Below are positions 47,243 to 55,759 of a stretch of 64,000 bases of DNA, piece after piece (the first letter of the stretch is position 1; each line of letters begins with the position of its first letter). The position numbers and the translations under genes were made by a program. The notes beneath the pieces are model-generated. The model worked only from the letters and a program-made list of their open reading frames with translations. It was not told the origin of the DNA and did no database searches. The DNA is taken from contig NZVC01000058.1 of NCBI GenBank assembly GCA_002701395.1, forward strand, positions 62,001-126,000. The letters are read 5' to 3'. Origin of the DNA: Maritimibacter sp. (GTDB lineage: Bacteria; Pseudomonadota; Alphaproteobacteria; Rhodobacterales; Rhodobacteraceae).

Positions 47243-48160
47243 TTAGGCGTGGCCGATCACTTTCGGGTCGCGGCACGCGTGGCGCGCGCATTCCAGTTCC
47301 AGCGTCGAATGTCCGACGCCGAACTTCTCTGACAGCATCACCTTGATACGCGCCTTGATGGCGTCCGCTTCGGCCCACCTGCCCTCGACCACGACGACAT
47401 GCGCCTCCATCGCGGGGTGATGTTCCTCCATCTGCCACAGATGCGCGTGATGCACGCTTGCGACCCCGTCGACCCCTTGCAGGCTTTCGACGATCTCTTC
47501 GCTGTCCAGACCCGGCGGGCTGGCCTGCATGAGGATGCGGATCACCTCGCCGATTTCAGCGAACCCCATCCACAGGATGTAGCCCGCGATCATCAGCGTC
47601 ACCAGCGGGTCGACCCACCACCAGCCGAACACCAGAATGGCCCCCCCCGCCACGATGACGGCGACCGAGCCCAGCGCATCTGCAAGGTTGTGCAGGAAGG
47701 CGGCCCGGATGTTCACGCTGGACTTCGACATCGCATAGGTCAGCGCCGCGGTCACAAGATCCACTACAAGGGCGATCCCGGCGATGATCACGATCATCCA
47801 ACCGTTCGCCTGAGACGGATCGAAAAACCGCTCGACGGCTTCGTAGACAAGGTAGAACGCCAGCAGGATCAGCGTGGTATAGTTGATCAGCGCCGCGACG
47901 ACCTCTGCCCGCCCATAGCCGAACGTCATCTGCGCATCCGCAGGACGTCGGGCGATCTTGCGGGCTGCGAACGCGATAACCAGCGAAACCGCGTCGCTGA
48001 GGTTGTGCAGCGCATCCGCGATCAACGCCAGCGACCCAGACAGGATGCCGCCGACGATCTGCGCAATCGTCAGCGCGAAGTTCACGCCAATCGCGCCGTA
48101 CATGCGACGGTCGCCCGCGTCGGGATCGACGTGATGGTGATGGTGGTGGTGATGACCCAT
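47243..48160 (-). CDS. Cation diffusion facilitator metal transporter
   Basis: 305 residues. It begins MGHHHHHHHHVDPD, a natural run of eight histidines likely to bind metal, then six membrane helices with the CDF metal-site motifs ADALHNLSDA and HNLADALGS, and a C-terminal cytoplasmic domain with VASVHHAHLWQMEEHHPAMEAHV. CDF proteins export zinc, cobalt or related ions using the proton gradient. GGAGGCG precedes the ATG. It interrupts the phoH-ybeY neighbourhood. Confidence 0.94.
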   Translation of the reverse strand: MGHHHHHHHHVDPDAGDRRMYGAIGVNFALTIAQIVGGILSGSLALIADALHNLSDAVSLVIAFAARKIARRPADAQMTFGYGRAEVVAALINYTTLILLAFYLVYEAVERFFDPSQANGWMIVIIAGIALVVDLVTAALTYAMSKSSVNIRAAFLHNLADALGSVAVIVAGGAILVFGWWWVDPLVTLMIAGYILWMGFAEIGEVIRILMQASPPGLDSEEIVESLQGVDGVASVHHAHLWQMEEHHPAMEAHVVVVEGRWAEADAIKARIKVMLSEKFGVGHSTLELECARHACRDPKVIGHA

Positions 48161-48226
48161 GCCGGCGCCTCCGCAATCCGGGGTCAGACTTAGCCGGACA
48201 TGCCCCACATGCAAGCCTTCGCGTGG

Positions 48227-48859
48227 TCAGGCCAGCTTCACGCTCAGCCCGGTCCGCCCGAGAATCTGTGTCAGGAACCCGTTCGCCGGGTCGGACACAT
48301 GGTCGGCATAGGGCTGTGCCGAACCGTGATCGAGATTGTCGCCGATGACCATCGCACCGGGGCGCAACGCCGGGGTCAGCAGGTCCAGCACCGGCAGGTA
48401 CATCGACTTCCAACCATCAAGGAACAGCACGTCCACAGGCCCCTTCACCTGACGAAGCGTTTCGCGCGCGTCGCCTTCCAACAGCGTCACGATGTACTCG
48501 ACCCCGGCCCGCGCGAAGGTGTCGCGCAGGGCGGCGCACTTGTCGGGATGCACCTCTGTCGTGATCAGCCGACCGCCGGTTTCCTTCAGCGCGGCGGCAA
48601 AATACAGCGTGCTGATCCCGAAGGACGCACCGAACTCGACCACCGTCCGGGCCTTTGCGCCCATCGCCATCATGTAAACGAAACGCCCCTCTTCGGGCGA
48701 CAGCGCAAGGTATTCGGACCCCAAGCGCACGATGTCGTCGGTGTTTTCCTCGGGCTTGAAGCCGCCGCGGGCCCGGCGTTCGGCGGTAGAGCGCGCGTCG
48801 GCATCGTGCAGGCGCAACAGCTCTTCCGCGATGCGCGGGTCCTTCGGCAACCAGTCCAT
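48227..48859 (-). CDS. Class I SAM-dependent O-methyltransferase-like protein
   Basis: 210 residues. The SAM loop is VVEFGASFGISTLYFAAAL, followed by ITTEVHPDKCAALRDTFARAG and DVLFLDGWKSMYLPVL, as in the catechol/caffeoyl-CoA O-methyltransferase family. A 55-residue helical N-terminus precedes. Substrate unknown. Same strand as the CDF gene and phoH. Confidence 0.87.
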   Translation of the reverse strand: MDWLPKDPRIAEELLRLHDADARSTAERRARGGFKPEENTDDIVRLGSEYLALSPEEGRFVYMMAMGAKARTVVEFGASFGISTLYFAAALKETGGRLITTEVHPDKCAALRDTFARAGVEYIVTLLEGDARETLRQVKGPVDVLFLDGWKSMYLPVLDLLTPALRPGAMVIGDNLDHGSAQPYADHVSDPANGFLTQILGRTGLSVKLA

Positions 48860-48885
48860 GTCAAATCCTCTTAGGCTGGAATGGC

Positions 48886-49899
48886 TCAGGAGGTGGCGTC
48901 GGCGTCGTAGGCCTGAATGATCTTCGCCACCAGCGGGTGACGGACGACGTCCTTGGCGGTGAAGTAACTGAACGAGATGTCGCTGATCGCGCCCAACAGC
49001 CGTTCCGCGTCCTGCAGGCCCGACTGTACGCCGCGCGGCAGGTCGACCTGACTGCGGTCGCCGGTGATCACCATGCGGCTGCCTTCGCCAAGGCGGGTCA
49101 GGAACATCTTCATCTGCATGGTGGTGGCGTTCTGCGCCTCGTCCAGCACGACGAAGGCGTTCGACAGGGTCCGCCCCCGCATGAAGGCCAGCGGCGCGAT
49201 CTCGATCTTCTTTTCCTCGATCAGCTTGGCCAGCTGCTTGGCGGGCAGGAAATCGTTCAGCGCGTCGTACAGCGGCTGCATGTACGGATCGACCTTGTCC
49301 TTCATGTCGCCGGGCAGGAACCCAAGGCGTTCGCCGGCTTCGACAGCCGGGCGCGACAGGATGATGCGGTCGACGTGGCCGCCGATGAACATGCTGACGC
49401 CCACCGCCACGGCAAGATAGGTCTTGCCCGTCCCTGCCGGTCCGATGCCGAACGCCAGCTCGTGCTCGAACAGGGCGCGGACATAGGCCTTTTGCGCCTC
49501 GGTTCTGGGTTCGACCGTCTTCTTGCGCGTCTTGATCTCAAGCGCGCCAGCGTTGAACATTTCCATCTGGTCGCCCGAGCGGCTGCCCGTCTCGTCAGGC
49601 GACGCGCCCAGCCGCAGCAGGCCGTCGATGTCGCCCGCGTCCACGGACCGGCCAGCTTCAAGCCGGGTGTACAGTTGCTGAAGCACCGCCGCCGCTTGGC
49701 CGCGTGCTTCGCCCTCGCCGATCACCGCAAGGTGGTTGCCCTTTCGGAAGATCTGGACGCCAAGGCCATGTTCCACCTGAGCGAGGTTGCGGTCGAATTC
49801 ACCGCATAGGTCAATCAGAAGCCGGTTGTCGGGGAATTCCAACAGTGTCTCGTGGATGTCATCCTGCGAGGCGGGCGGGGTCAGCGTGCCAATTGCCAA
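48886..49899 (-). CDS. PhoH-like ATPase
   Basis: 337 residues from TTG at 49899, with GGAG seven bases upstream. An N-terminal domain of about 140 residues (TLLEFPDNRLLIDLCGEF, FRKGNHLAVIGE) is followed by the PhoH ATPase: GPAGTGKTYLAV at about 153, SRPAVEAGERLGFLPGD, and VVLDEAQNATTMQMKMFLTR. Thought to act in RNA metabolism with YbeY, its usual neighbour; here the two are 2 kb apart. Confidence 0.94.
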   Translation of the reverse strand: MAIGTLTPPASQDDIHETLLEFPDNRLLIDLCGEFDRNLAQVEHGLGVQIFRKGNHLAVIGEGEARGQAAAVLQQLYTRLEAGRSVDAGDIDGLLRLGASPDETGSRSGDQMEMFNAGALEIKTRKKTVEPRTEAQKAYVRALFEHELAFGIGPAGTGKTYLAVAVGVSMFIGGHVDRIILSRPAVEAGERLGFLPGDMKDKVDPYMQPLYDALNDFLPAKQLAKLIEEKKIEIAPLAFMRGRTLSNAFVVLDEAQNATTMQMKMFLTRLGEGSRMVITGDRSQVDLPRGVQSGLQDAERLLGAISDISFSYFTAKDVVRHPLVAKIIQAYDADATS

Positions 49900-50277
49900 A
49901 GAGCTCTCCGTTCCCAAATGTTGTGTCCAAGCGTGACAAGACACGCGACATCGCGCAAGCCGCAATCTGAAAAGTTGAACGCGCGCCGTTCAACTTTGAT
50001 CCGCTTCATGTTGCAGGCGCGTGAAATCAGCGGCGGATCCTGCACAAATCGCGGTGAATCCGGGCGCGACACCCGGCAAAACGCACCTGCAGCAGGCGAT
50101 TAAAAAATAGTCATCCGTGCCGCCGTCAGGTCGCGGAAGGATGTCCACAGCGTGATTTCAGGATGGGGATAAGTGGAATCCGGCGCGAGCGGCCGAGTCG
50201 CCTCTCGCAAGAGGACCGGACACCGTGCGGTTGGGCCGCCCCGGCCGTCAGCGGCCGGGGGGCGAATGCCCTAGGCC
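49900..50277. other. Gap between phoH and a small secreted protein
   Basis: 378 bases with the phoH promoter region and a GC-rich hairpin at 50239-50260. Near 50145-50171 there are two sequences that differ from a DnaA box by one or more bases. No gene seen. Confidence 0.5.
50239..50260. terminator. GC-rich hairpin after the small secreted protein
   Basis: CCCCGGCCG/CGGCCGGGG (9 bp) with a TCAG loop, 18 bases beyond the stop of the gene at 50278. No U-tract follows, so it is a possible, weak terminator. Confidence 0.45.
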
Positions 50278-50583
50278 TTAGTAGCCGCGCAGCACCGAGC
50301 GCGCGGTTTCGCGCAGGGCCGCCGAGTTGCCGACGCCAGCGCGATCACGGCAGACGCGTTCAGCCATCGCGTGCGCAGTCGGATAGTCGTAGCCGGCAGC
50401 GACAAGGCTATCGATGAACTCCGGGTTCGGGCGATCCCAGATGACCTCTTTCCACGGACCGCGGAAACAGCTCACCTTGATTTTCGGACCGTACGAGTAA
50501 TAGCGCCCTTCCTGGGCGCTGGCAGTGGTGGCGGCGCTGGCCAGTGTCATCGCGGCAGCGGCAGCCAAAGCAACGAATTTCAT
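50278..50583 (-). CDS. Small secreted protein, unknown function
   Basis: 101 residues from ATG 50583 with GAGGGG upstream. A clear signal peptide (MKFVALAAAAAMTLASAATTASA) precedes a short mature protein EGRYYSYGPKIKVSCFRGPWKEVIWDRPNPEFIDSLVAAGY, with two cysteines (CFRGPW and ERVCRD) that may form a disulphide. No family recognised. It lies alone between phoH and miaB. Confidence 0.8.
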   Translation of the reverse strand: MKFVALAAAAAMTLASAATTASAQEGRYYSYGPKIKVSCFRGPWKEVIWDRPNPEFIDSLVAAGYDYPTAHAMAERVCRDRAGVGNSAALRETARSVLRGY

Positions 50584-50838
50584 GTCTGTACCCCTCAAGA
50601 ACAGAGATGCGACACGGCGAGGTCAAGCAGCTTCAACGACCTCGTCGCGCGGATGGAATACCCATCCGACGCCAAAGAACGTAGCGCGATTGGAGAGTAA
50701 AGCGGGAAATATTAATAGATTGTTGATGGTAGGAGGAAATCCGCCACAATCTTGCCGTGATTTACGAAATTTTAAGACACATTTTCCGCGAATCGACGCG
50801 ACTCAGCCCCCGAGATAACGCCCCGTGGGGACCCGAAA

Positions 50839-52155
50839 TCAGACCAGAACACCGCCCAAAGAATTCGGCCCGCTTTCCGTGATACGGACCCGGCGCAGGT
50901 CGCCGACGGCGACATCCCCGGTGACGTGCACCGCGTGCAGGTAATCCGACTTGCCGGTCATCTGCCCCTCGATCCGGCCCTTCCGTTCGAACAGCACGCC
51001 GACCTCGCGACCGACCATCTCGTCCTGAATCTCGCGCTGCTGGCGGGTCAGCAGCGCCTGAAGCCGAGCCAGCCGGTCGCTTGCCGCGTCGGCATCGACC
51101 AGCGGGCGTTCCGCCGCCGGGGTTCCCGGACGGGACGAGTACTTGAACGAATAGCACTGGCCGTACCGCACCGCCTCGACCAGCGACATCGTGTCGGCGA
51201 AGTCCTCTTCGGTCTCGCCGGGGAAACCGACGATGAAGTCGCCCGACAGCAGGATGTCCGGCCGCGCGGCGCGGATGCGTTCGATCAGGCGCAGGTAGCT
51301 TTCCGCAGTGTGCTTGCGGTTCATCGACTTCAGCACGCGGTCGCTGCCCGACTGTACCGGCAGGTGAAGATACGGCATCAGCTTGTCGACCTCGCCATGC
51401 GCCGCGATCAGGTCGTCGTCCATATCGTTCGGGTGCGAGGTGGTGAACCGGATGCGATCCAGCCCGTCGACCTTCGCCAATTCGCGGATCAGCGTGGCCA
51501 GCGTCCAGTCGCCGCCCTCATGCGCCCCGTGGTAGGCGTTGACGTTCTGACCGAGCAGCGTGATCTCGCGCACGCCGCGTTCGACCAGATCGCGCGCTTC
51601 GGTCAGCACCTGCGACACCGGGCGCGAAACCTCGGCGCCCCGGGTATAGGGCACAACGCAGAAGGCGCAGAACTTGTCGCAGCCTTCCTGCACCGTCAGG
51701 AACGCGGTCGGGCCACGCTTGGCCTGCGGGCGCTTCTTCAGCTTCTCGAACTTGTCTTCTTCGGGAAAATCGGTGTCGACCACCTTGGCCCCGTTCGAGG
51801 TCCGCGCCTCCATCTCGGGCAAGCGGTGATAGCTTTGCGGCCCCACGACCAGATCGACCAACGGCTGACGGCGCATGATCTCTTCGCCCTCGGCCTGCGC
51901 GACGCAACCGGCGACACCGATCCGCAGATCGGGTTTCGCGGCCTTCAACTCTTTCAAGCGGCCCAGTTCGGAATAGACCTTCTCGGCGGCCTTCTCGCGG
52001 ATGTGACAGGTGTTCAGCAGGATCATGTCGGCATCCTCGGGGGTCGAGGTTTCGACATACCCGGCGCCGCCCATGGCCTCTGCCATGCGCTCGCTGTCGT
52101 AGACGTTCATCTGACAGCCGTAGGTCTTGATGAAAAGCTTCCTGGGGTCCGCCAT
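50839..52155 (-). CDS. miaB: tRNA-2-methylthio-N6-dimethylallyladenosine synthase
   Basis: Radical-SAM methylthiotransferase for A37 of tRNAs. 438 residues: the UPF0004 domain with [23 protein letters not shown] and VAGCVAQ holds one Fe-S cluster; the radical SAM motif is [15 protein letters not shown]; the TRAM domain is at the C-terminus ([22 protein letters not shown]). It opens the miaB-phoH-ybeY-corC-lnt block. Confidence 0.97.
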   Translation of the reverse strand: MADPRKLFIKTYGCQMNVYDSERMAEAMGGAGYVETSTPEDADMILLNTCHIREKAAEKVYSELGRLKELKAAKPDLRIGVAGCVAQAEGEEIMRRQPLVDLVVGPQSYHRLPEMEARTSNGAKVVDTDFPEEDKFEKLKKRPQAKRGPTAFLTVQEGCDKFCAFCVVPYTRGAEVSRPVSQVLTEARDLVERGVREITLLGQNVNAYHGAHEGGDWTLATLIRELAKVDGLDRIRFTTSHPNDMDDDLIAAHGEVDKLMPYLHLPVQSGSDRVLKSMNRKHTAESYLRLIERIRAARPDILLSGDFIVGFPGETEEDFADTMSLVEAVRYGQCYSFKYSSRPGTPAAERPLVDADAASDRLARLQALLTRQQREIQDEMVGREVGVLFERKGRIEGQMTGKSDYLHAVHVTGDVAVGDLRRVRITESGPNSLGGVLV

Positions 52156-52282
52156 GTCCGGTTCCGTCCGCTGAAGGGCTTCCGCTGAAGTTCAGACGCG
52201 GGCCATACACCCTTGCCCGCGCTCTTGCAAACCCGGCCACGTTCGTCGGATGTTAACGCAAAACGAACAGAACGGGCAGACG

Positions 52283-53146
52283 ATGCGCTACACCAGCCTG
52301 GTGGATTTTCTCAACGACGGGCGCCCGGCCTTGGCGAAGGGGCCTGTCGGCATGATCTTCGTCGAGGATCTGGTCGAGGTCGACAGCACCATCCGCCACC
52401 ATCTGCAGCTGGGCTTCCCGACCCTGCTGGTCTTCGGACCGGAGGAAATGACGCTGTCGCAGGATCTTGCGACCGCTGTCCACCGGATCGACCATCCGAT
52501 GCAGACGCGCGGGGCGGCGGTGGACGCGGTCAATCAGCTGATCGACGCGGCACCGGATCTGTGGATGTACTACTGCTATAACGCTGAATACCTGTTCTAC
52601 CCCTTCTGCGAGACGCGGTCGGTGACGGAAATGCTGGCCTTCCACACCGAGGAACGGCGCGACGCGATCCTGACCTATGTCATCGACCTGTACGCGGGGG
52701 ATCTGGACATCCATCCCGACGCGGTCAGCCTGAGCCAGGCGTATCTGGACAAATCCGGCTATTACGCGCTGGCCCGGAACGACGAGGTCGGGCATCCGCG
52801 CGAGCGCCAGCTTGATTTCTACGGCGGGCTGCGCTGGCGGTTCGAGGAACACATTCCCACCGCCAGCCGCCGGATCGACCGCATCGCGCTATTCCGCGCG
52901 GCGAAGGGGCTGACACTGAGGCCGAACCACACGTTCTCAGACGAAGAGTACAACACGTATTCCTGCCCGTGGCACCACAACATCACCGCTGCGATCTGCT
53001 CTTTCCGGACGGCCAAGGCTTTGAAAACGAACGCGGGTTCCACGTTCGACATTCCGAACTTCGTTTGGCACAACTCGACGCCCTTCACATGGCAGTCAAA
53101 GCAGCTTCTGGACCTTGGATTGATGGAACCGGGCCAGTGGTTCTGA
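52283..53146 (+). CDS. Glycosyltransferase-family-2-like protein of roseobacters
   Basis: 287 residues, soluble. The N-terminus VGMIFVEDLVEVDSTIRHHLQLGFPTLLVFG resembles the first strand-helix units of GT-2-like enzymes, and CETRSVTEMLAFHTEERRDAILTYVIDLY matches the region following the metal site in that group, but no clear DxD is seen. The C-terminus (WQSKQLLDLGLMEPGQWF) is distinctive. I know similar roseobacter proteins labelled glycosyltransferase family 2; activity is unproven. The ATG at 52250 is an alternative start. Confidence 0.65.
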   Translation: MRYTSLVDFLNDGRPALAKGPVGMIFVEDLVEVDSTIRHHLQLGFPTLLVFGPEEMTLSQDLATAVHRIDHPMQTRGAAVDAVNQLIDAAPDLWMYYCYNAEYLFYPFCETRSVTEMLAFHTEERRDAILTYVIDLYAGDLDIHPDAVSLSQAYLDKSGYYALARNDEVGHPRERQLDFYGGLRWRFEEHIPTASRRIDRIALFRAAKGLTLRPNHTFSDEEYNTYSCPWHHNITAAICSFRTAKALKTNAGSTFDIPNFVWHNSTPFTWQSKQLLDLGLMEPGQWF

Positions 53147-53272
53147 CACGCGGATCACGGCAATTTGCCGCCAAGCGGTCCTAGTGTTGCCGTAATGCCT
53201 TAATTAAGCCCGAATCCATTTTTAGGCCTTTACCCTAACAAAAAATACAATCGAGCAGACGCGAGGCATAAA

Positions 53273-53962
53273 ATGCGCCTCTTTCAAATTGGCCTGAACA
53301 ACTGTGCCGACTTGGCACTTCACGAGCTTTTCACCGCCAGCGGCGTCACATCGCTGCGCGGATCGGGAATCGACTGGCAAGAGACCGCGCCAACGCTGGA
53401 CCGGCGTAACGCGCAGATCCGCATCGACCGCAACATCCGCGCCGGGCGCCATGCGCTGGACGGGCTGGAAGAGTTCGACGCCTTCTTCGATATGGAATTC
53501 GTCGTGAATGGCGGTTCGATCGAGAACTTCCGCCACTTTGCCCTGCTGGCCGAGGATTACCCGGACGCGAAGTTCCTTCTGAACACCCGTGACAAGCAGG
53601 ACTGGCTGCGCGACCGCGCGCTGGCCCGCGACGGGCTGTACCTGCGCCTTGCCAAGGAACGCACAGGCATGAGCGACAAGGGTGTGCTGAACATGTGGGC
53701 CGATGACTTTCACCGGCATCACGACATGGTCCGCAGCTACTTCGCCCCCCAGCCCGGGCGGTTGCTGGAATTCGACATCGACCGCACGCCGATCCGCGAC
53801 CTGAAACGGTTCGTCGCGCCGGACATGCACCTGATGACACGGCACTGGCAGCGTGGCGATCACCCTGCATCGGTCTGGGACAACTGGCCGCTCAGCTTGC
53901 TGACGGCTTGGGCCCAAGACCGCGACCCGGATACCTCCCCCAACAAACCAAGGGCGGCCTGA
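53273..53962 (+). CDS. Sulfotransferase-like protein
   Basis: 229 residues. The N-terminal RLFQIGLNNCADLALHELFTASG takes the place of the PAPS 5'-phosphosulphate loop, and DYPDAKFLLNTRDKQDWLRDR corresponds to the 3'-phosphate region. The later RLLEFDIDRTPIRDLKRF fits the family. The loop lacks the usual lysine or threonine-serine pattern, so catalytic ability is uncertain. Follows the GT-like gene on the same strand after 126 bases, suggesting joint modification of a surface glycan (inference). Confidence 0.6.
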   Translation: MRLFQIGLNNCADLALHELFTASGVTSLRGSGIDWQETAPTLDRRNAQIRIDRNIRAGRHALDGLEEFDAFFDMEFVVNGGSIENFRHFALLAEDYPDAKFLLNTRDKQDWLRDRALARDGLYLRLAKERTGMSDKGVLNMWADDFHRHHDMVRSYFAPQPGRLLEFDIDRTPIRDLKRFVAPDMHLMTRHWQRGDHPASVWDNWPLSLLTAWAQDRDPDTSPNKPRAA

Positions 53963-53995
53963 ACCGCCCGGATGACCCTCCTGTCACCCACTTCC

Positions 53996-54025
53996 GCCGC
54001 CGATCCCGCCGGGATCCGGCGGCGG
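53996..54025. terminator. Bidirectional hairpin between convergent genes
   Basis: GCCGCCGATCCC and GGGATCCGGCGGC pair with one bulged base around a 3-base loop, between gene ends at 53962 and 54028. No U-tract. Confidence 0.55.
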
Positions 54026-54027
54026 CT

Positions 54028-54522
54028 TCACTCGGTCAGGATCTTTTGCATCAGGTGCAGGCCCAGCAACCGCCCGAACTTCCACCCGACCTCTGGCAGC
54101 ACCGCGACCTCGCGGTAGCCCAGCGCCGCATGAAAGGCGATGCCCGCCGGATTGCCGGAACTGACACCGGCGAAGATCGAATGCGCCCCGCCCTGCCGCG
54201 CGTGATCCTCGACCGCTTCCATCAGGGCCCGGCCAAGGCCACGGCCACGCACCGCCGGGTCAAGGATCACGGTATGCTCCATCGTCCGGGCATAGCCGCG
54301 TCCGCCGCGGAACTGGAAATAGGTCGCGAAACCTTCGACCGCGCCACCGTCTTCCGCCACGAAGAAGCCATGCCCGTCCGCCGCCCGCTGCGCGAGGATC
54401 TCGCGGACATCGGACTCGGATTTCTCGACGGGATTGAAGGTGATGTCCGTGACGCGGATGACCGGGTTCCACAACGCCGCGATCCGGGCGGCGTCGGCCT
54501 CGGTCGCGGGGCGGACCGTCAT
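54028..54522 (-). CDS. GNAT family N-acetyltransferase (PAT-like)
   Basis: 164 residues: VRPATEADAARIAALWNPVI, then [26 protein letters not shown] (acetyl-CoA loop) and FHAALGYREVAVLPEVGWKFGR, the pattern of phosphinothricin-acetyltransferase-like or amino-acid N-acetyltransferases. The ATG at 54522 overlaps the glyoxalase-like gene stop by four bases. Substrate unknown. Confidence 0.9.
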   Translation of the reverse strand: MTVRPATEADAARIAALWNPVIRVTDITFNPVEKSESDVREILAQRAADGHGFFVAEDGGAVEGFATYFQFRGGRGYARTMEHTVILDPAVRGRGLGRALMEAVEDHARQGGAHSIFAGVSSGNPAGIAFHAALGYREVAVLPEVGWKFGRLLGLHLMQKILTE

Positions 54523-55139
54523 TCCAGAACGCGCAGGCCGCCGGGCGTCTCGATCTCGGCCCGCATCGCCAACGGTCCCTCGTGCAGGACGACCGGCATC
54601 GTCGTGAAGACCTTCGACAGCGCGGCGCGCAATGCGTCCGCGTCGGGGTGGCTGATCTTCAACGTCTTCAGGCGACAGCCCGCGTCGGGCAGCGTTTGCG
54701 ACGGGTGGACGCCCTCGGGCCACCGGATGATTGCCGGAAAGGCGCCCGAGAACGGCAGTTTACCGTCCACCGGAACGCCCATGTGCCACACGAGCGAGCC
54801 GCGCGACATTTCGGTCGCGGGTCCGGCGGCCGCCGGGGCCGCTGCCAGCGCCGCGTCCAGATCATCGGTGCGGGCGATCCAGTTGGTCAGCCTTGGCGCG
54901 CCCGAGAAGTTATCAAGGTCGAAGGGGCGCGGACGCCCCGGATCTATGCCGTCCGGGTCGATGGCGATGACTTCCAGATAGACCGGGCCCAGCCCCAGCA
55001 GGCGGTTGTGGGTGCCCATCTTCTCGTGCCGCCCACCGCCCGCCAGCGGCACGCCCAGCGCGGCCTCGACCGCTGCGACGCCCTCGTCCAGCGTAGAGGC
55101 GGACAGGGCGAAATGATCAAGCTCGGCCATGAAGGTCAT
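54519..55139 (-). CDS. VOC/glyoxalase-like domain protein
   Basis: 206 residues with the vicinal-oxygen-chelate glyoxalase-3-like layout: ELDHFALSASTLDEGVAAVEAALGV, GTHNRLLGLGPVYLEVIAIDPDG, and SRGSLVWHMGVPVDG. GGAG lies eight bases before the ATG at 55139. Function unknown; it is coupled to the acetyltransferase downstream. Confidence 0.87.
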   Translation of the reverse strand: MTFMAELDHFALSASTLDEGVAAVEAALGVPLAGGGRHEKMGTHNRLLGLGPVYLEVIAIDPDGIDPGRPRPFDLDNFSGAPRLTNWIARTDDLDAALAAAPAAAGPATEMSRGSLVWHMGVPVDGKLPFSGAFPAIIRWPEGVHPSQTLPDAGCRLKTLKISHPDADALRAALSKVFTTMPVVLHEGPLAMRAEIETPGGLRVLE

Positions 55140-55173
55140 GCGGGGGCTCCGTGATTTAGGGCAGTGCCGTGGT

Positions 55174-55671
55174 TCAGATCACGCGCAGGATCAGCGCCCA
55201 GACCAGGGCCAGCACGGTCGGGTACATCGTTGCCGCGAACCCGAAGGCGCGCAAGGGCGGCGAGACGTGGTAGCCGATCCAAAAGGCCAGCCGGGCGATA
55301 ACGAACCCGATCGACAGGCACAGCACCACGCCCAGCCCGTCGGTCAGAAGCAGGTAGGAAATCACCGGCCACAGACAGGCGGCCAGTACCGACTGTTCGA
55401 CGGTGTTGCGCAGCACGCGCTGGTCGATCTCGGCGGCGCTGCCCAAGGGGGGTGGCGTGCCGTCGATCAGCGTGGGCGAGAAGAAGCGGCGCATCGCGAT
55501 GGCGCCGATCACCAGAAGCAGCGAAATGCCGGGGCCGATCAGGAAGAACTGTTCCACGACAACGCGCGAGAAGACCGGGATCTGCACATACGTGACCGCG
55601 ATCCAGATCAGCGCCACCGACCAGACGGCGCCCAGTCCCGCGCCGATGGCGATCTTGCCTTGCTTGCCCAT
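55174..55671 (-). CDS. MAPEG family membrane protein
   Basis: 165 residues with four hydrophobic segments and the MAPEG pattern: NTVEQSVLAACLWPVISYLLL and ARLAFWIGYHVSPPLRAFGFAATMYPT. MAPEG proteins include glutathione transferases and small membrane proteins of unknown role. ATG 55671 has GGAGAGACG upstream. Confidence 0.85.
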   Translation of the reverse strand: MGKQGKIAIGAGLGAVWSVALIWIAVTYVQIPVFSRVVVEQFFLIGPGISLLLVIGAIAMRRFFSPTLIDGTPPPLGSAAEIDQRVLRNTVEQSVLAACLWPVISYLLLTDGLGVVLCLSIGFVIARLAFWIGYHVSPPLRAFGFAATMYPTVLALVWALILRVI

Positions 55672-55759
55672 GTCGTCGTCTCTCCGGTTTCCGCTGCACC
55701 CCGCCGTTTCTACAGGCTTTTCCCAGCCGTGCAACGACGGGGATGCGCGAAAGCCTGCC

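Noticed and set aside
50145-50171. Pair of DnaA-like boxes upstream of phoH
   Set aside because: Neither is a perfect match and there is no supporting context.
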